Source of the DNA: Cardiobacterium sp. Marseille-Q4385
Lineage (GTDB): Bacteria > Pseudomonadota > Gammaproteobacteria > Cardiobacteriales > Cardiobacteriaceae
Direction of reading: 5' to 3'
Assembly: GCF_916618745.1 (NCBI RefSeq)
Contig: NZ_OU745373.1
Span: 811,001-875,000 of the forward strand
Length of the DNA stretch: 64,000 bases
Position numbers and translations under genes: made by a program. Each line of letters begins with the position of its first letter. Positions within the stretch are counted from its first letter, which is position 1. This document shows positions 32,882 to 41,608 of the stretch, in pieces. Below the pieces are notes generated by a model, which worked only from the letters and a program-made list of their open reading frames with translations, was not told the DNA's origin and ran no database searches.

Positions 32882-34114
32882 ATGACCACATCCCCCTCTG
32901 GCGAAACCATCCGCTACGACAACGGCCAGTGGCACGTTCCCGCCCAGCCGCGTATCGGCTGCATCAGCGGCGACGGCATCGGCCCGGAAATCATGCAGGC
33001 CGCGCGCCGCGTCTGGGACGTTGCCATCGCCCGCAGCTACGGCGATGCCCGCCACATCCACTGGGTCGAACTGCCGCTGGGCGAAAACGCCTTCGCCCAA
33101 TACGGCACCTACTACCCGGACAGCACCCGCGACGCCCTGCGCGAGCTGCGCATCGCCATCAAAGGGCCATTCACCACGCCCGTTGGCGGCGGCTTCCGCT
33201 CGCTCAACGTCAGCCTGCGCCAGACACTAGACCTCTACGCCTGCGTCCGCCCGGTGCGCTACTACCCCGGCGTCCCCTCGCCGATGCTGCGCCCGGAAGA
33301 AGTGGACGTGGTCATCTACCGCGAAAACACCGAAGACGTCTATGCCGGTATCGAATACGACGCCGGTAGCGAAGAAAACCGCAAACTCGCCGACTTCCTG
33401 CGCCGCGAACTCGGCGCGCACTTCTTCGAAGGGGCGGGACTCGGTATCAAGCCCATCTCCGAATACGGCAGCAAGCGCCTGGTGCGCATGGCTATCGAAC
33501 ACGCCATCACCCATAAACGCAAAAGCGTAACCCTGGTGCACAAAGGCAACATCATGAAATACACCGAAGGTGCCTTCCGCACCTGGGGCTACGAAGTGGC
33601 GCGCGACGAATATCCGGCAGAGACCATCAGCGAAAAAGAAGTGGATGAAAAACACGGCGGCGTGGTGCCTGACGGCAAAATCGTCATCAAAGACCGAATC
33701 GCCGACGCCATGTTCCAGCAAATGCTGCTGCGCCCGGCGGAATACGACGTCATCGCCACCCCGAACCTGAACGGCGACTACCTCTCGGACGCTCTCGCCG
33801 CACAAGTGGGCGGCATCGGCATCGCGCCGGGGGCAAACATCGGCGAAGGGCTGGCCATCTTTGAAGCGACACACGGCAGCGCGCCGAAACACGCGGGACA
33901 AAACCGCGTCAACCCCAGCTCGATACTGCTCTCCGGAGTGATGATGCTCGAATACATCGGCTGGCAGGAAGCGGCAGACATCATCAACCGCGCCTTTACG
34001 GCGGTGATTGCTGACAAAACCGTCACCTACGACTTCGCCCGCCTGATGACCGGCGCGACCGAAGTCACCACCAGCGCCTTCGCCGACGCGCTGATTGCGA
34101 AGATTAACGGCTGA
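32882..34114 (+). CDS. icd: isocitrate dehydrogenase (NADP+), 410 aa
   Basis: Matches the E. coli-type enzyme: CISGDGIGPEIM, substrate loop FRSLNVSLRQTLDLYACVRP with the phosphorylatable serine equivalent to S113, IYRENTEDVYAGIEY, LVHKGNIMKYTEGAF, and the cofactor segment ATHGSAPKHAGQNRVNP typical of the NADP form. TCA-cycle enzyme acting in the cytoplasm. Single gene preceded by AAGGAG and followed by the repeat region at 34115-34477. Confidence 0.97.
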   Translation: MTTSPSGETIRYDNGQWHVPAQPRIGCISGDGIGPEIMQAARRVWDVAIARSYGDARHIHWVELPLGENAFAQYGTYYPDSTRDALRELRIAIKGPFTTPVGGGFRSLNVSLRQTLDLYACVRPVRYYPGVPSPMLRPEEVDVVIYRENTEDVYAGIEYDAGSEENRKLADFLRRELGAHFFEGAGLGIKPISEYGSKRLVRMAIEHAITHKRKSVTLVHKGNIMKYTEGAFRTWGYEVARDEYPAETISEKEVDEKHGGVVPDGKIVIKDRIADAMFQQMLLRPAEYDVIATPNLNGDYLSDALAAQVGGIGIAPGANIGEGLAIFEATHGSAPKHAGQNRVNPSSILLSGVMMLEYIGWQEAADIINRAFTAVIADKTVTYDFARLMTGATEVTTSAFADALIAKING

Positions 34115-34138
34115 GATACCCCGCTTGGTGAACCTAGA

Positions 34139-34207
34139 ACCGTAGGGTGGGCCTTGGCCCACCACACCATTTTTCATCGGCTTCATGGTGGGCTAAAGCC
34201 CACCCTA
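34139..34207. repeat. REP-like 69-bp inverted repeat, copy 1
   Basis: GTAGGGTGGGCCTTGGCCCA ... TGGTGGGCTAAAGCCCACCC: ends are complementary, so the unit can fold into a long hairpin. Nearly the same sequence recurs at 34365-34434. Confidence 0.8.
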
Positions 34208-34477
34208 CATGCGAAGCCCGCATTTATCCCGCTTGGCGCACCCCCGATCCTGAAACTCGCACAAATACGCCGCTTGGTATTTTGCCCCCCCTCCGGCCTG
34301 CGACCACCTCCCCCCGCAAGCGGGAGGAGAATTGATCGTGTACGCCGTTTGGCGGATTCAGAACCGTAGGGTGGGCCTTGGCGGCCCACCACACAATTTC
34401 TTCATCGGCTTCATGGTGGGCTAAAGCCCACCCTACGCGCTTGGTCGCTACACCATCGAGCAGGTTGGTGGCAGCAT
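34208..34477. repeat. REP-like repeat copy 2 and mixed hairpin repeats after icd
   Basis: Holds partial CCGCTTGGCG units near 34229 and 34268, a CCCCCGCAAGCGGGAGGAG hairpin near 34310, and copy 2 of the GTAGGGTGGGC unit at 34365-34434. No gene seen. Confidence 0.7.
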
Positions 34478-35125
34478 TTAGGCGAGGTGCGCCGTATCGT
34501 TCACGCGCTCAACCTGGAAATGGCCGCTGTCGTCATCGTTTTCCGCCCGGTAGCGGACGATGTTGATCGCGGTGTTGTGCAGGGTTTCGCTGCGCCCCGC
34601 CTCGCGATGGTTTTGCCAGGTCGCGCCCTGCATCAGTGCCAAGAGCAGGCGCAGGGTGTGGCCGTGCGAGACGATGAGCAGGTTGCCGCTTTCATGCACG
34701 CGCACGATGTCATCGATAGCCGCCTGGGCGCGCGTGGCAAGTTGTGCCCAAGTTTCGCCGCCGTTCGTCTCGGCACGGTACGCTGCCGGAGCGTTGACGA
34801 GTTGCTGAAACTCCGCCGTGGCGCGGATGTCTTCCACTTTCCGCCCTTCCCAGTTGCCGAAGTGTTGTTCGTTCAGCCCGGTGTGCTGAAAGAGCGGTAC
34901 ATGAGCGGCGCGTTCGTGCAGGATATGGCGGGCGGTGGCGATGGTACGCGGCAGGCAGCTGCTGTAAGCGGCGGCAAAAGGTATGTCGCAGAGGGCGCGC
35001 CCGGTCAGGCGGGCAGCGTGGATGCCTTGCGCGGTGAGCGGCGAATCGCCCCAGCCCTGCATCAATCCCTGCACGTTCCATTCGGTCTGGCCGTGGCGGA
35101 TGAGGTAGAGGGTGAGGGTTTTCAT
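34478..35125 (-). CDS. histidine phosphatase family protein (phosphoglycerate mutase-like), 215 aa
   Basis: Catalytic LYLIRHGQTEWNVQG at the N-terminus gives the phospho-accepting histidine; the second histidine is in LLIVSHGHTLRLLL. The acid is in the GLNEQHFGNWEG segment. This is the dPGM/PhoE-like branch, which covers phosphatases such as alpha-ribazole phosphatase and GpmB; the exact substrate cannot be assigned. It is the last gene of a minus-strand group that follows metG. Confidence 0.88.
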   Translation of the reverse strand: MKTLTLYLIRHGQTEWNVQGLMQGWGDSPLTAQGIHAARLTGRALCDIPFAAAYSSCLPRTIATARHILHERAAHVPLFQHTGLNEQHFGNWEGRKVEDIRATAEFQQLVNAPAAYRAETNGGETWAQLATRAQAAIDDIVRVHESGNLLIVSHGHTLRLLLALMQGATWQNHREAGRSETLHNTAINIVRYRAENDDDSGHFQVERVNDTAHLA

Positions 35126-35128
35126 CGC

Positions 35129-35581
35129 TCAGTTTCCTTTGCCGATGAAGAGCGAAAGGATGCCGGCGGCGATGAGCGGGCCGACCGGCACGCCTTTGAG
35201 GAAGGCAACGCCGATGACGGTGCCGACGATAAGCCCCGGCACGACGCCGGGTTGGTTCAGCATCAGGGTTACGCCGCGCCCGCCCAGCCAGGCGACGGCG
35301 ACGCCGACGCCCATCGCGGTCAGCACTTTCCAGTTGCCGAAATCTGCCATGCCGAGGGTGACTTTGCCGCTTGCCAGCGGACTGAGTACGCCGATGGTGA
35401 GCAGGATGATGCCGAGGCTGACGCCGTTTTTTTCCATCCATGGCAGGTAGCGGGTGAGCGGGGTTTGCTGAACGAGCAGCAGCAGGGTCGAGGCGATAAT
35501 AACGGGGGCGTTGTGGCTGATGACGCCGAGGGCGGCGAAGACGAGCAGGATGAGGGCGGTGGGGTCGATGTTGAGCGGCAT
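35129..35581 (-). CDS. DUF441 family membrane protein, 150 aa
   Basis: Four to five hydrophobic segments (TALILLVFAALGVISHNAPV, LGIILLTIGVLSPLASG, VLTAMGVGVAVAWLGG, VVPGLIVGTVIGVAFLKGVP) in the YeaL/DUF441 pattern. Unknown function, inner membrane. It is 3 bp from the phosphatase start and 5 bp from rimI, so it belongs to the same transcript. Confidence 0.88.
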   Translation of the reverse strand: MPLNIDPTALILLVFAALGVISHNAPVIIASTLLLLVQQTPLTRYLPWMEKNGVSLGIILLTIGVLSPLASGKVTLGMADFGNWKVLTAMGVGVAVAWLGGRGVTLMLNQPGVVPGLIVGTVIGVAFLKGVPVGPLIAAGILSLFIGKGN

Positions 35582-35586
35582 GGCGG

Positions 35587-36000
35587 TTATTCGGTGGGGT
35601 GTAGGGTCATGAGCAGCGCATCAGTGCGGCTGCCGTCGGGATTGGGGTAGTAGGCTTTGCGCCGCCCGCTGACGCGGTAGCCGAGGCGCTGATAGAGCGT
35701 CTGCGCGCCGTGGTTGTCCGCGCGCACTTCGAGGTAGGCGGTGGCGGGAGCAAGGGCGGCAAGGGCGGCGTGATGCAGGGCGGTGGCGATACCTTGTCGC
35801 TGCGCGGCGGGGGCAACGGCAAGCGCGAGCAGTTCCATTTCGTCCAGCACGCTGCGGCAGGCGATGAAGCCCAGCGGCGTGCCGTCTGCTGCCGCCAGCC
35901 AGACGCTGTCGCCGCTGTCGGGGCGGCAGACGTGCGCAGCGTCGGCGAGTGCGTGCAGGGCGGGCAGGTCGGCGCTGCCGGCGCGACGGATGGCGGGCAC
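35587..36000 (-). CDS. rimI: ribosomal-protein-alanine N-acetyltransferase-like GNAT protein, 137 aa
   Basis: GNAT fold with the acetyl-CoA motif LAVAPAAQRQGIATALHHAA (Q/R-x2-G-x-A type) and the C-terminal ADNHGAQTLYQRLGYRVSGRR with the RimI-like GAQxLYxxLGF ending and a YYPNP tail. RimI acetylates the N-terminal alanine of ribosomal protein S18. The ending supports RimI over a generic acetyltransferase, though substrate assignment is by similarity. Confidence 0.8.
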   Translation of the reverse strand: MPAIRRAGSADLPALHALADAAHVCRPDSGDSVWLAAADGTPLGFIACRSVLDEMELLALAVAPAAQRQGIATALHHAALAALAPATAYLEVRADNHGAQTLYQRLGYRVSGRRKAYYPNPDGSRTDALLMTLHPTE

Positions 36001-36005
36001 GGCGC

Positions 36006-36803
36006 TCAGTCCTGGTATTCGTTGTGGAAGACGAAGTGTTCGGGGATGTGCGAATGGACGAAGTAGAAGCTATGATCGTAGCGCTTGCGCCGGTTGAGCC
36101 AGATTTCCCCGCTTTTGATGCGCGGCGCCATGGCTTCTTCGAAGGCATCGATGTTGATTTTGCTGCCGAGGTAGCGGTCGTCGGTGCCCTGATCTATCCA
36201 CAGCGGCAGCGGCGCGGCATCCGGATGGGCGAGATACCATTGCAGCGGGTCGAATTCGGCGGGTAGCCCGTAACGGGCAAGGTGCTCTTCATACCACGGG
36301 GTGCCGTAGAAACCGAGCCACGGGGCCAGCGCCGAGAGGCTGCGGTAATGGTCAGGCTTTTTGCGGGCTAGGTGGAAGGCGAGCGTGCCGCCGAAGCCGT
36401 AGCCCATGATGCCGCGCCCGCCGGTGGTGGCGAGGTGGGCGCGCAGCACAGCGGGCAGTTCTTCGAGGAGGTAGTCGTCCAGCGCGTCGCGCTCGTGGAC
36501 GTATTGGCCGATGCGCGCGTCGTCGTCGCCCTGGTAGATGTTGAAGAGGTCGGGGATGACGAGGATGGAGTCGTAGCGATTGGCGTAGCGCTGGTAGTCG
36601 CTCTGGCTGGCGACAAGGCGGGCGCTGGTCTGGATGCCCGGCAGGTAGTAGGTGGTGTGGCAGGGCCGCTCTTTGAGCAGCATGGCGACGGGGACGTACA
36701 CCGCGATTTCCAGCGGGCGGCGCAGGGCTTCTGCGTAGTGGCGGTAGATGCGTTGTTCGCCTTTGAAGCTGGTGTGGGCTTCCAGTTGTTCAAGCGGGTT
36801 CAT
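36006..36803 (-). CDS. esterase D/S-formylglutathione hydrolase-like protein lacking the nucleophile Ser, 265 aa
   Basis: Alpha/beta-hydrolase of the esterase-D (putative esterase) family: RRPLEIAVYVPVAMLLKE, HTTYYLPGIQTSARL, SILVIPDLFNIYQGDDD, LPLWIDQGTDDRYLG (acid) and KRYDHSFYFVHSHIPEH (late His). The nucleophile elbow, normally GxSxGG, reads GYGFGG here, so the catalytic serine is replaced by glycine. The codon is GGC and the frame is clean, so a simple read error is unlikely. Start at 36803 has GGAG upstream; ATGs at 36827, 36836 and 36860 are in frame. Located between metG and rimI. Confidence 0.8.
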   Translation of the reverse strand: MNPLEQLEAHTSFKGEQRIYRHYAEALRRPLEIAVYVPVAMLLKERPCHTTYYLPGIQTSARLVASQSDYQRYANRYDSILVIPDLFNIYQGDDDARIGQYVHERDALDDYLLEELPAVLRAHLATTGGRGIMGYGFGGTLAFHLARKKPDHYRSLSALAPWLGFYGTPWYEEHLARYGLPAEFDPLQWYLAHPDAAPLPLWIDQGTDDRYLGSKINIDAFEEAMAPRIKSGEIWLNRRKRYDHSFYFVHSHIPEHFVFHNEYQD

Positions 36804-36814
36804 GGCGGGTTCTC

Positions 36815-36878
36815 CAAAAAATGCGGACATTTTTGTCATGGGAGCCCCGCCCTGCCGCAAGCGGGAGGAGGGGCTTTT
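36815..36878. repeat. 58-bp hairpin repeat, copy 2
   Basis: ATGCGGACATTTTTGTCATG, GGAGCCCC and a CCGCAAGCGGGAGGAGGGGC hairpin, matching copy 1 at 26052-26109. It sits between metG and the esterase-like gene, and may act as a terminator or mRNA-processing site. Confidence 0.6.
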
Positions 36879-36938
36879 CAGGGTTTTTTAGCGCATGTCT
36901 CATGGCGACGGGATGTTCGAACTTCTATGGGCAATAGC

Positions 36939-38963
36939 TCAGCTGATTTTCATCCCGGCTTTGACGCCGTCGCCGGGATTCAGCAGATGCAGTTCACCAC
37001 CGCTCGTGGCGGAGAGGATCATGCCGGTGGAGACGCCGAAACGCATTTTACGCGGCGCGAGGTTGGCCACATACACAACCATGCGGCCGATGAGCTCTTC
37101 CGGCTGGTAATACGCTTTGATGCCGGAGAAGACTTCGCGTTCACCGAGTTCGCCGACGTCGAGTTTGAAGCGCAGCAGTTTGTCCGAGCCGTCGATGTGG
37201 CCGCATTCGAGGACGCGGGCGATGCGCAGGTCGGGTTTGGCGAAGTCTTCAATGCTGATCCAGTTTTCGCTTTCCACGGGTTTGGCTCCTTTGTTGATGC
37301 TGGTTTCTTCTTTGAGGTCTTCTTTGCTGTCGTTGATGACGGCGGTGATGGTTTTTTCGTCGATGCGCTGCATGAGCGGCTGGTAGGGCTTGATGGTATG
37401 GCCGAGCAGCGGGTGCTGGGCGTCATCCCAGGTGAGCGGGGCGATGTTGAGGAAGGCTTCGCTCGCTTCCGCCAGTTGCGGCAGCACAGGTTTGAGGTAG
37501 GTGATGAGCTGGCGGTAGGCGTTCAGGCCGACGGTGGCGATGGTTTGCACGGCGGCGCGGCTTGCCTCGTCTTTGGCTTTGACCCAGGGCTTTTCTGCAT
37601 CGATGTATTCGTTGGCGGCATCGGCCAGTTTCATGATGTCGCGCATTGCCTGGCTGTATTCGCGCCGCTCGTAGGCGTCTGCGATGTCATTCGCTTTGGC
37701 GGTAATGCTGTCGAGGAGGGCAGTGTCGGGCAGCGCGTCCGCCAGTTGGTTGGCGAAGTGTTTTTCGAGGAAGGGCGCGCAGCGGCTGGCGAGGTTGACG
37801 AGTTTGCCGACGAGGTCGCTGTTGTTTTTCTGGCGGAAGTCGTCGAGGTTGAGGTCAAGGTCTTCGACGCGCGCGCTCAGTTTGGCGGCGTAGTAGTAGC
37901 GCAGGTTTTCCGGTGGCAGGTGTTTGAGGTAGGTCTCGGCTTTGATGAAGGTGCCGCGCGATTTGCTCATTTTTTCGCCGTTCACGGTGAGGAAGCCGTG
38001 GCAGTACACGCCGCTCGGTTTGCGGTAGCCCGCACCTTCGAGCATGGCCGGCCAGAAGAGCATGTGGAAGTAGGCGATGTCTTTGCCGATGAAGTGGTAG
38101 AGCTCGGTGTCGCTACCGGCGCGCCAGTAGGCGTCGTAGTCGATGCCGTTACTGTTGCACAGGGCGCGGAAGGCGCCCATGTAGCCGATGGGCGCATCCA
38201 GCCAGACGTAGAAGTATTTGCCCGGCGCGTTCGGGATTTCAAAGCCCCAGTAAGGCGCGTCGCGTGAGATGTCCCAGGGTTGCAGGCCGGCCTCGAACCA
38301 TTCGGCGAGTTTGTTGCGCATGGCGTCTTGCAGGTCGGCGGTTTGCAGCCAGTCGCGCAGGAAGGCATCGAAGGCAGGCAGATCGAAGAAGTAGTGCTCG
38401 GAATCGCGCAACACGGGCGCCGCGCCGGATAGAACGGAATAAGGCTGGATGAGGTCGGTCGGCGCGTAAGTGGTGCCGCAGTTTTCGCAGTTGTCGCCGT
38501 ACTGGTCTTTGGCGTGGCATTTCGGGCATTCGCCTTTGACGAAGCGATCAGGCAAAAAGAGGTTTTTTTCGGGATCGTAAAGTTGCGAGATGGTGCGGCG
38601 CAGAATGTGGCCGTTGTTATCAAGCTTGTTGTAGATGTCGGTGGTGATGGCGCGGTTTTCTTCGCTGTGGGTGCTGTGATAGCAGTGGTGGTCAATGAGG
38701 AAACCGGCAAAGTCGCGGCAGTGTTCGGCGCGACTTTTGTCGATAAGCGCCTGCGGGCTGATGCCTTCTTTCTCGGCGCGCAGCATGATGGGGGTGCCGT
38801 GGGCGTCGTCGGCGCAGACGTAGTGGCATTCGTGGCCGCGCAAACGCTGGAAGCGCACCCAGATGTCGGTCTGGATGTGTTCGACCATGTGGCCTAGGTG
38901 GATGGCGCCGTTGGCATACGGCAGGGCGCTGGTTACGAGAATGCGGCGTTTGGGCTGCGTCAT
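36939..38963 (-). CDS. metG: methionyl-tRNA synthetase, 674 aa
   Basis: Class I synthetase with LPYANGAIHLGHMVEHIQTD (HLGH = HIGH motif), KMSKSRGTF, and the zinc knuckle CPKCHAKDQYGDNCENC typical of the E. coli-type enzyme. Residues from about 570 to the end form the C-terminal tRNA-binding (Trbp111/EMAP-like) dimerisation domain: FAKPDLRIARVLECGHIDGS and APRKMRFGVSTGMILSA. Full family length. It charges both initiator and elongator tRNA-Met in the cytoplasm. Confidence 0.98.
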   Translation of the reverse strand: MTQPKRRILVTSALPYANGAIHLGHMVEHIQTDIWVRFQRLRGHECHYVCADDAHGTPIMLRAEKEGISPQALIDKSRAEHCRDFAGFLIDHHCYHSTHSEENRAITTDIYNKLDNNGHILRRTISQLYDPEKNLFLPDRFVKGECPKCHAKDQYGDNCENCGTTYAPTDLIQPYSVLSGAAPVLRDSEHYFFDLPAFDAFLRDWLQTADLQDAMRNKLAEWFEAGLQPWDISRDAPYWGFEIPNAPGKYFYVWLDAPIGYMGAFRALCNSNGIDYDAYWRAGSDTELYHFIGKDIAYFHMLFWPAMLEGAGYRKPSGVYCHGFLTVNGEKMSKSRGTFIKAETYLKHLPPENLRYYYAAKLSARVEDLDLNLDDFRQKNNSDLVGKLVNLASRCAPFLEKHFANQLADALPDTALLDSITAKANDIADAYERREYSQAMRDIMKLADAANEYIDAEKPWVKAKDEASRAAVQTIATVGLNAYRQLITYLKPVLPQLAEASEAFLNIAPLTWDDAQHPLLGHTIKPYQPLMQRIDEKTITAVINDSKEDLKEETSINKGAKPVESENWISIEDFAKPDLRIARVLECGHIDGSDKLLRFKLDVGELGEREVFSGIKAYYQPEELIGRMVVYVANLAPRKMRFGVSTGMILSATSGGELHLLNPGDGVKAGMKIS

Positions 38964-39142
38964 GTGTGCCTCTTTTAATAAATTGGAAAGGGCGGCATTT
39001 TAGCAAATCCGCCGCTCCCTCCCGTTGTGGCGGGCCAACACACTCAGCTTATTTCCGGGCTGGGTATAACCGCATTCCCGCTGCCTGCCCTGCTCGCCGC
39101 TTGCGACAAACCGCGAGCGGATAAAACGGCAATGGCATTCGC

Positions 39143-39148
39143 TATAAT
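39143..39148 (+). promoter_or_regulatory. possible -10 element TATAAT
   Basis: Perfect TATAAT 32 bp before the ATG at 39180; the -35 region is weak. Confidence 0.35.
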
Positions 39149-39179
39149 CCGCCGCGTTTTTTTCGGAGCCTTGATTTAT

Positions 39180-39548
39180 ATGATGCTGGATTCTTCTTTA
39201 TTTTGGCTGCTGCTGCGTTATGCGGAAGCGGTACACGCGCATGATCCGTTTGCCGCCCCACCTCCGCCGCGAACGCCGCCCGCCTATATGCAGGACTGCC
39301 TGCGCAAGAGCGGCAATCCCGAGGGGGCGCTGGAAAGTTGCGCTTTTCTGGCGATGACGCAGCTTGACGGCGATATTGAGCAGCGGCACCTGCGCCACAG
39401 CAATGATGCGGACTGGCAGGACAGTTTGCAGCGTTTCAAAGACTTCCGCGCGGCGCGCTGCCGCCTGGAGCGGGAAGCGCCGGATGAGCTGCTGTGCCGG
39501 GTGCGTTTGTCGCAACAATATCTGGAAGGTTTGCCGCGTGTGCCGTGA
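39180..39548 (+). CDS. LprI-like (DUF1311) secreted or anchored protein, 122 aa
   Basis: From the ATG at 39180 the product starts with a short hydrophobic segment (MLDSSLFWLLLRYAEAVHAH) that can act as a signal or anchor, then a Pro-rich linker and a helical Cys-rich part: YMQDCLRKSG, ALESCAFLAMTQLDGDI, FRAARCRLEREAPDELLCRV. Four cysteines in this spacing resemble the DUF1311/LprI lysozyme-inhibitor N-domain. The match is by pattern only. The open frame extends to 39027 but lacks a better start. Confidence 0.6.
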   Translation: MMLDSSLFWLLLRYAEAVHAHDPFAAPPPPRTPPAYMQDCLRKSGNPEGALESCAFLAMTQLDGDIEQRHLRHSNDADWQDSLQRFKDFRAARCRLEREAPDELLCRVRLSQQYLEGLPRVP

Positions 39549-39676
39549 GGATTTCGCGCTGTTTTCTGTGCTCTTGAGACGTTCGCACATTGACGGATGA
39601 ATTTTTCGTTAAGTATAGTGCGCCGTCTTTTGCCGCCCGGGGCGGCGGGATACTTCTTTTTTAATCACCTAACCCT

Positions 39677-40219
39677 ATGAAGAAAGAAACTTTTTTGGGC
39701 ATACTGGCGCTCGCACTCGGAGGTTGCAGCAGTATGTCGCGTGAGACCGTGGCGCTCAATCACGGCATTGAACTGGAAAGTCTGAAAAGCGATACGCCTG
39801 CCGCTCCGCCGAAACGGATGCTCCCCACCGATTCCACCCGTCACCGCCTGATTGCCGGCGGCAAGAAATTGATCGGCACGCCGTACCGCTACGGCGGTAA
39901 CAGCCCGAAAGGCTTTGATTGCTCCGGCCTGGTGCAGCACGTCTTCGCCGAACAGGGCTTCCGCCTGCCGCGCAACAGCAGCGCACAATTTAACGCGCTC
40001 CTGCCGGTACGCGACCCGAAACCCGGCGACCTGGTCTTTTTCCACCGTGGCAACGGCAACATCAACCACGTCGGCATTTATCTCGGCGACCAGAAGATGC
40101 TGCATGCCCCGTCACCCGGGAAGCGGGTGGAAATCGCCCGCATCGATCAGGGTTACTGGAAGAAGCGCTACGTCGGCGCCCGCACAGTCATCCACGAACG
40201 CGCCACGGTTTCCCGCTGA
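39677..40219 (+). CDS. NlpC/P60 family peptidoglycan endopeptidase, lipoprotein, 180 aa
   Basis: Lipoprotein signal LGILALALGGC17, then a linker and an NlpC/P60 domain: YRYGGNSPKGFDCSGLVQHV gives the nucleophile Cys82, INHVGIYLGD gives His131, and MLHAPSPG a third polar residue His143. The family cuts D-iGlu-mesoDAP stem peptides in the periplasm (MepS/NlpC-like). It is followed by a terminator. Confidence 0.92.
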   Translation: MKKETFLGILALALGGCSSMSRETVALNHGIELESLKSDTPAAPPKRMLPTDSTRHRLIAGGKKLIGTPYRYGGNSPKGFDCSGLVQHVFAEQGFRLPRNSSAQFNALLPVRDPKPGDLVFFHRGNGNINHVGIYLGDQKMLHAPSPGKRVEIARIDQGYWKKRYVGARTVIHERATVSR

Positions 40220-40231
40220 AGCGTCTATATC

Positions 40232-40260
40232 AAGAAGCCCCGCTATCGCGGGGCTTCTTT
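40232..40260 (+). terminator. terminator after the NlpC/P60 gene
   Basis: AAGAAGCCCCG-ctat-CGGGGCTTCTTT, 12 bp after the stop. The A tract on the left also suits the convergent dcd transcript. Confidence 0.92.
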
Positions 40261-40297
40261 GTTTTCCCACTCCCACAATTCACGGCGCTTGGGCGGA

Positions 40298-40325
40298 TCC
40301 AGTCATGACGCCGCTTGGCGGGATT
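40298..40325. repeat. CAAGCGG-type intergenic repeat (reverse orientation)
   Basis: CCAGTCATGACGCCGCTTGG followed by CGGGA; the complement gives CCCGCCAAGCGGCGTCATGA. Confidence 0.7.
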
Positions 40326-40893
40326 AGGCGCGCGGCAGGGTAACGCCGGTCTGCCCCTGATACTTGCCGCCCCGATCGCGGTAGGACACGGCGCAGGGTT
40401 CGTCCGCCTGCAAAAAGAGCATTTGCGCCACGCCTTCGTGTGCATAGATTTTCGCCGGCAGCGGCGTGGTGTTGGAAAATTCGAGGGTCACATGCCCTTC
40501 CCATTCGGGCTCAAGCGGGGTGACGTTAACGATAATGCCGCAGCGGGCATAAGTGGATTTGCCGAGGCAGATAGTGAGGATATCGCGCGGGATGCGGAAG
40601 TATTCGACGGTGCGCGCGAGGGCAAAGCTGTTCGGCGGGATGATGCAGACGTCGCTTTGAATATCCACGAAGCTCTGCGGATCAAAGTGTTTGGGATCGA
40701 CAATGGCGCTGTTGATGTTGGTGAAGATTTTGAATTCGTCCGCACAGCGCACGTCGTAGCCGTAGCTGGAGGTGCCGTAGGAGATAAGACGCTCACCGCC
40801 CGCATTGCGGCTGATGAGGGTAGGTTCGAAGGGTTCGATCATGCCGTGTGCGGCGGCCATGTGCTGTATCCAGCGGTCGTTTTTGATGCTCAT
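40324..40893 (-). CDS. dcd: dCTP deaminase, 189 aa
   Basis: Trimeric dUTPase-fold protein with SSYGYDVRCADEFKIF, the GKSTYARCGIIVNVTPLEP segment that holds the family RSSxAR-like region, and HVTLEFSNTTPLPAKIY with the catalytic glutamate. C-terminal KYQGQTGVTLPRA is the NTP-closing tail. It converts dCTP to dUTP for dTMP synthesis. folA lies 48 bp upstream on the same strand; both serve thymidylate metabolism. Confidence 0.95.
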   Translation of the reverse strand: MSIKNDRWIQHMAAAHGMIEPFEPTLISRNAGGERLISYGTSSYGYDVRCADEFKIFTNINSAIVDPKHFDPQSFVDIQSDVCIIPPNSFALARTVEYFRIPRDILTICLGKSTYARCGIIVNVTPLEPEWEGHVTLEFSNTTPLPAKIYAHEGVAQMLFLQADEPCAVSYRDRGGKYQGQTGVTLPRA

Positions 40894-40941
40894 GGTTTCT
40901 TGTGAATGGAGTGTAGGCGGCGATTATACGGTGGTGGCGCA

Positions 40942-41448
40942 TCAACCGGCGGGGCTCTTCGCCGCTCGGTCATAACGGCAAAAGGTCAGGGCGTAGGGAT
41001 TGCGGGCATCGGCGGGGGGCTCCTCGCGCGCGGTTTCCCGCCACGCAGCGGGATCAATCGGCGGAAAGAAGCGGTCGGCATCGGCGATTGTCGTATGGAC
41101 GTGCGTAACCAGCAGGACATCGGCCAGCGGCATGGCGCGGTGATAAAGCTCGCTGCCGCCGATGATGTAAAGCGCCTCGCCCTGCGCAGCGGCAAGGGCG
41201 GCAGACAAGTCGGGGCAGACAGTCGCATCGGGCAGAGTCAGCGCCGGATTGCGGCTGACGACGAGGTTTTGCCGCCCCGGCAAGGCGCGGCCAATGCTGT
41301 CATAAGTTTTGCGCCCCATGATGACCGCATGGCCGAGGGTATGCCGCTTGAAATGTTGCAGATCACGTGGCAGGTGCCACGGCATCTGATTGTCGCGGCC
41401 AATGGCGCGGTTGTCGCTCTGCGCCACGATAAGGATGATTTCAGGCAT
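40942..41448 (-). CDS. folA: dihydrofolate reductase, 168 aa
   Basis: Start at 41448 gives MPEIILIVAQSDNRAIGRDN and then MPWHLPRDLQHFKRHTLGHA with the catalytic Asp29. VIMGRKTYDSIGRALPGRQN is the NADPH-binding signature, followed by LYIIGGSELYHRAM. Upstream in-frame residues (to 41538) are not part of the family. Reduces dihydrofolate with NADPH. Confidence 0.95.
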   Translation of the reverse strand: MPEIILIVAQSDNRAIGRDNQMPWHLPRDLQHFKRHTLGHAVIMGRKTYDSIGRALPGRQNLVVSRNPALTLPDATVCPDLSAALAAAQGEALYIIGGSELYHRAMPLADVLLVTHVHTTIADADRFFPPIDPAAWRETAREEPPADARNPYALTFCRYDRAAKSPAG

Positions 41449-41608
41449 GGAGAAAGAGAAGGCGGATAAAAGGGCGCTTCTTATATCAAGCCATGCGCAG
41501 CGTGACAAGGCACGCAGGACGATCTGGGCGGCAGCCACGCCGCTTGCATCTGCCTTGCCGGAGGGCTACTGTCCGCCCCACACCCATACATCCCCGCAAG
41601 GAGGAAAC

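Noticed and set aside
36372..38267. 631-codon plus-strand frame opposite the esterase-like gene and metG
   Set aside because: Antisense of two well-supported genes; arises from GC-rich third positions.
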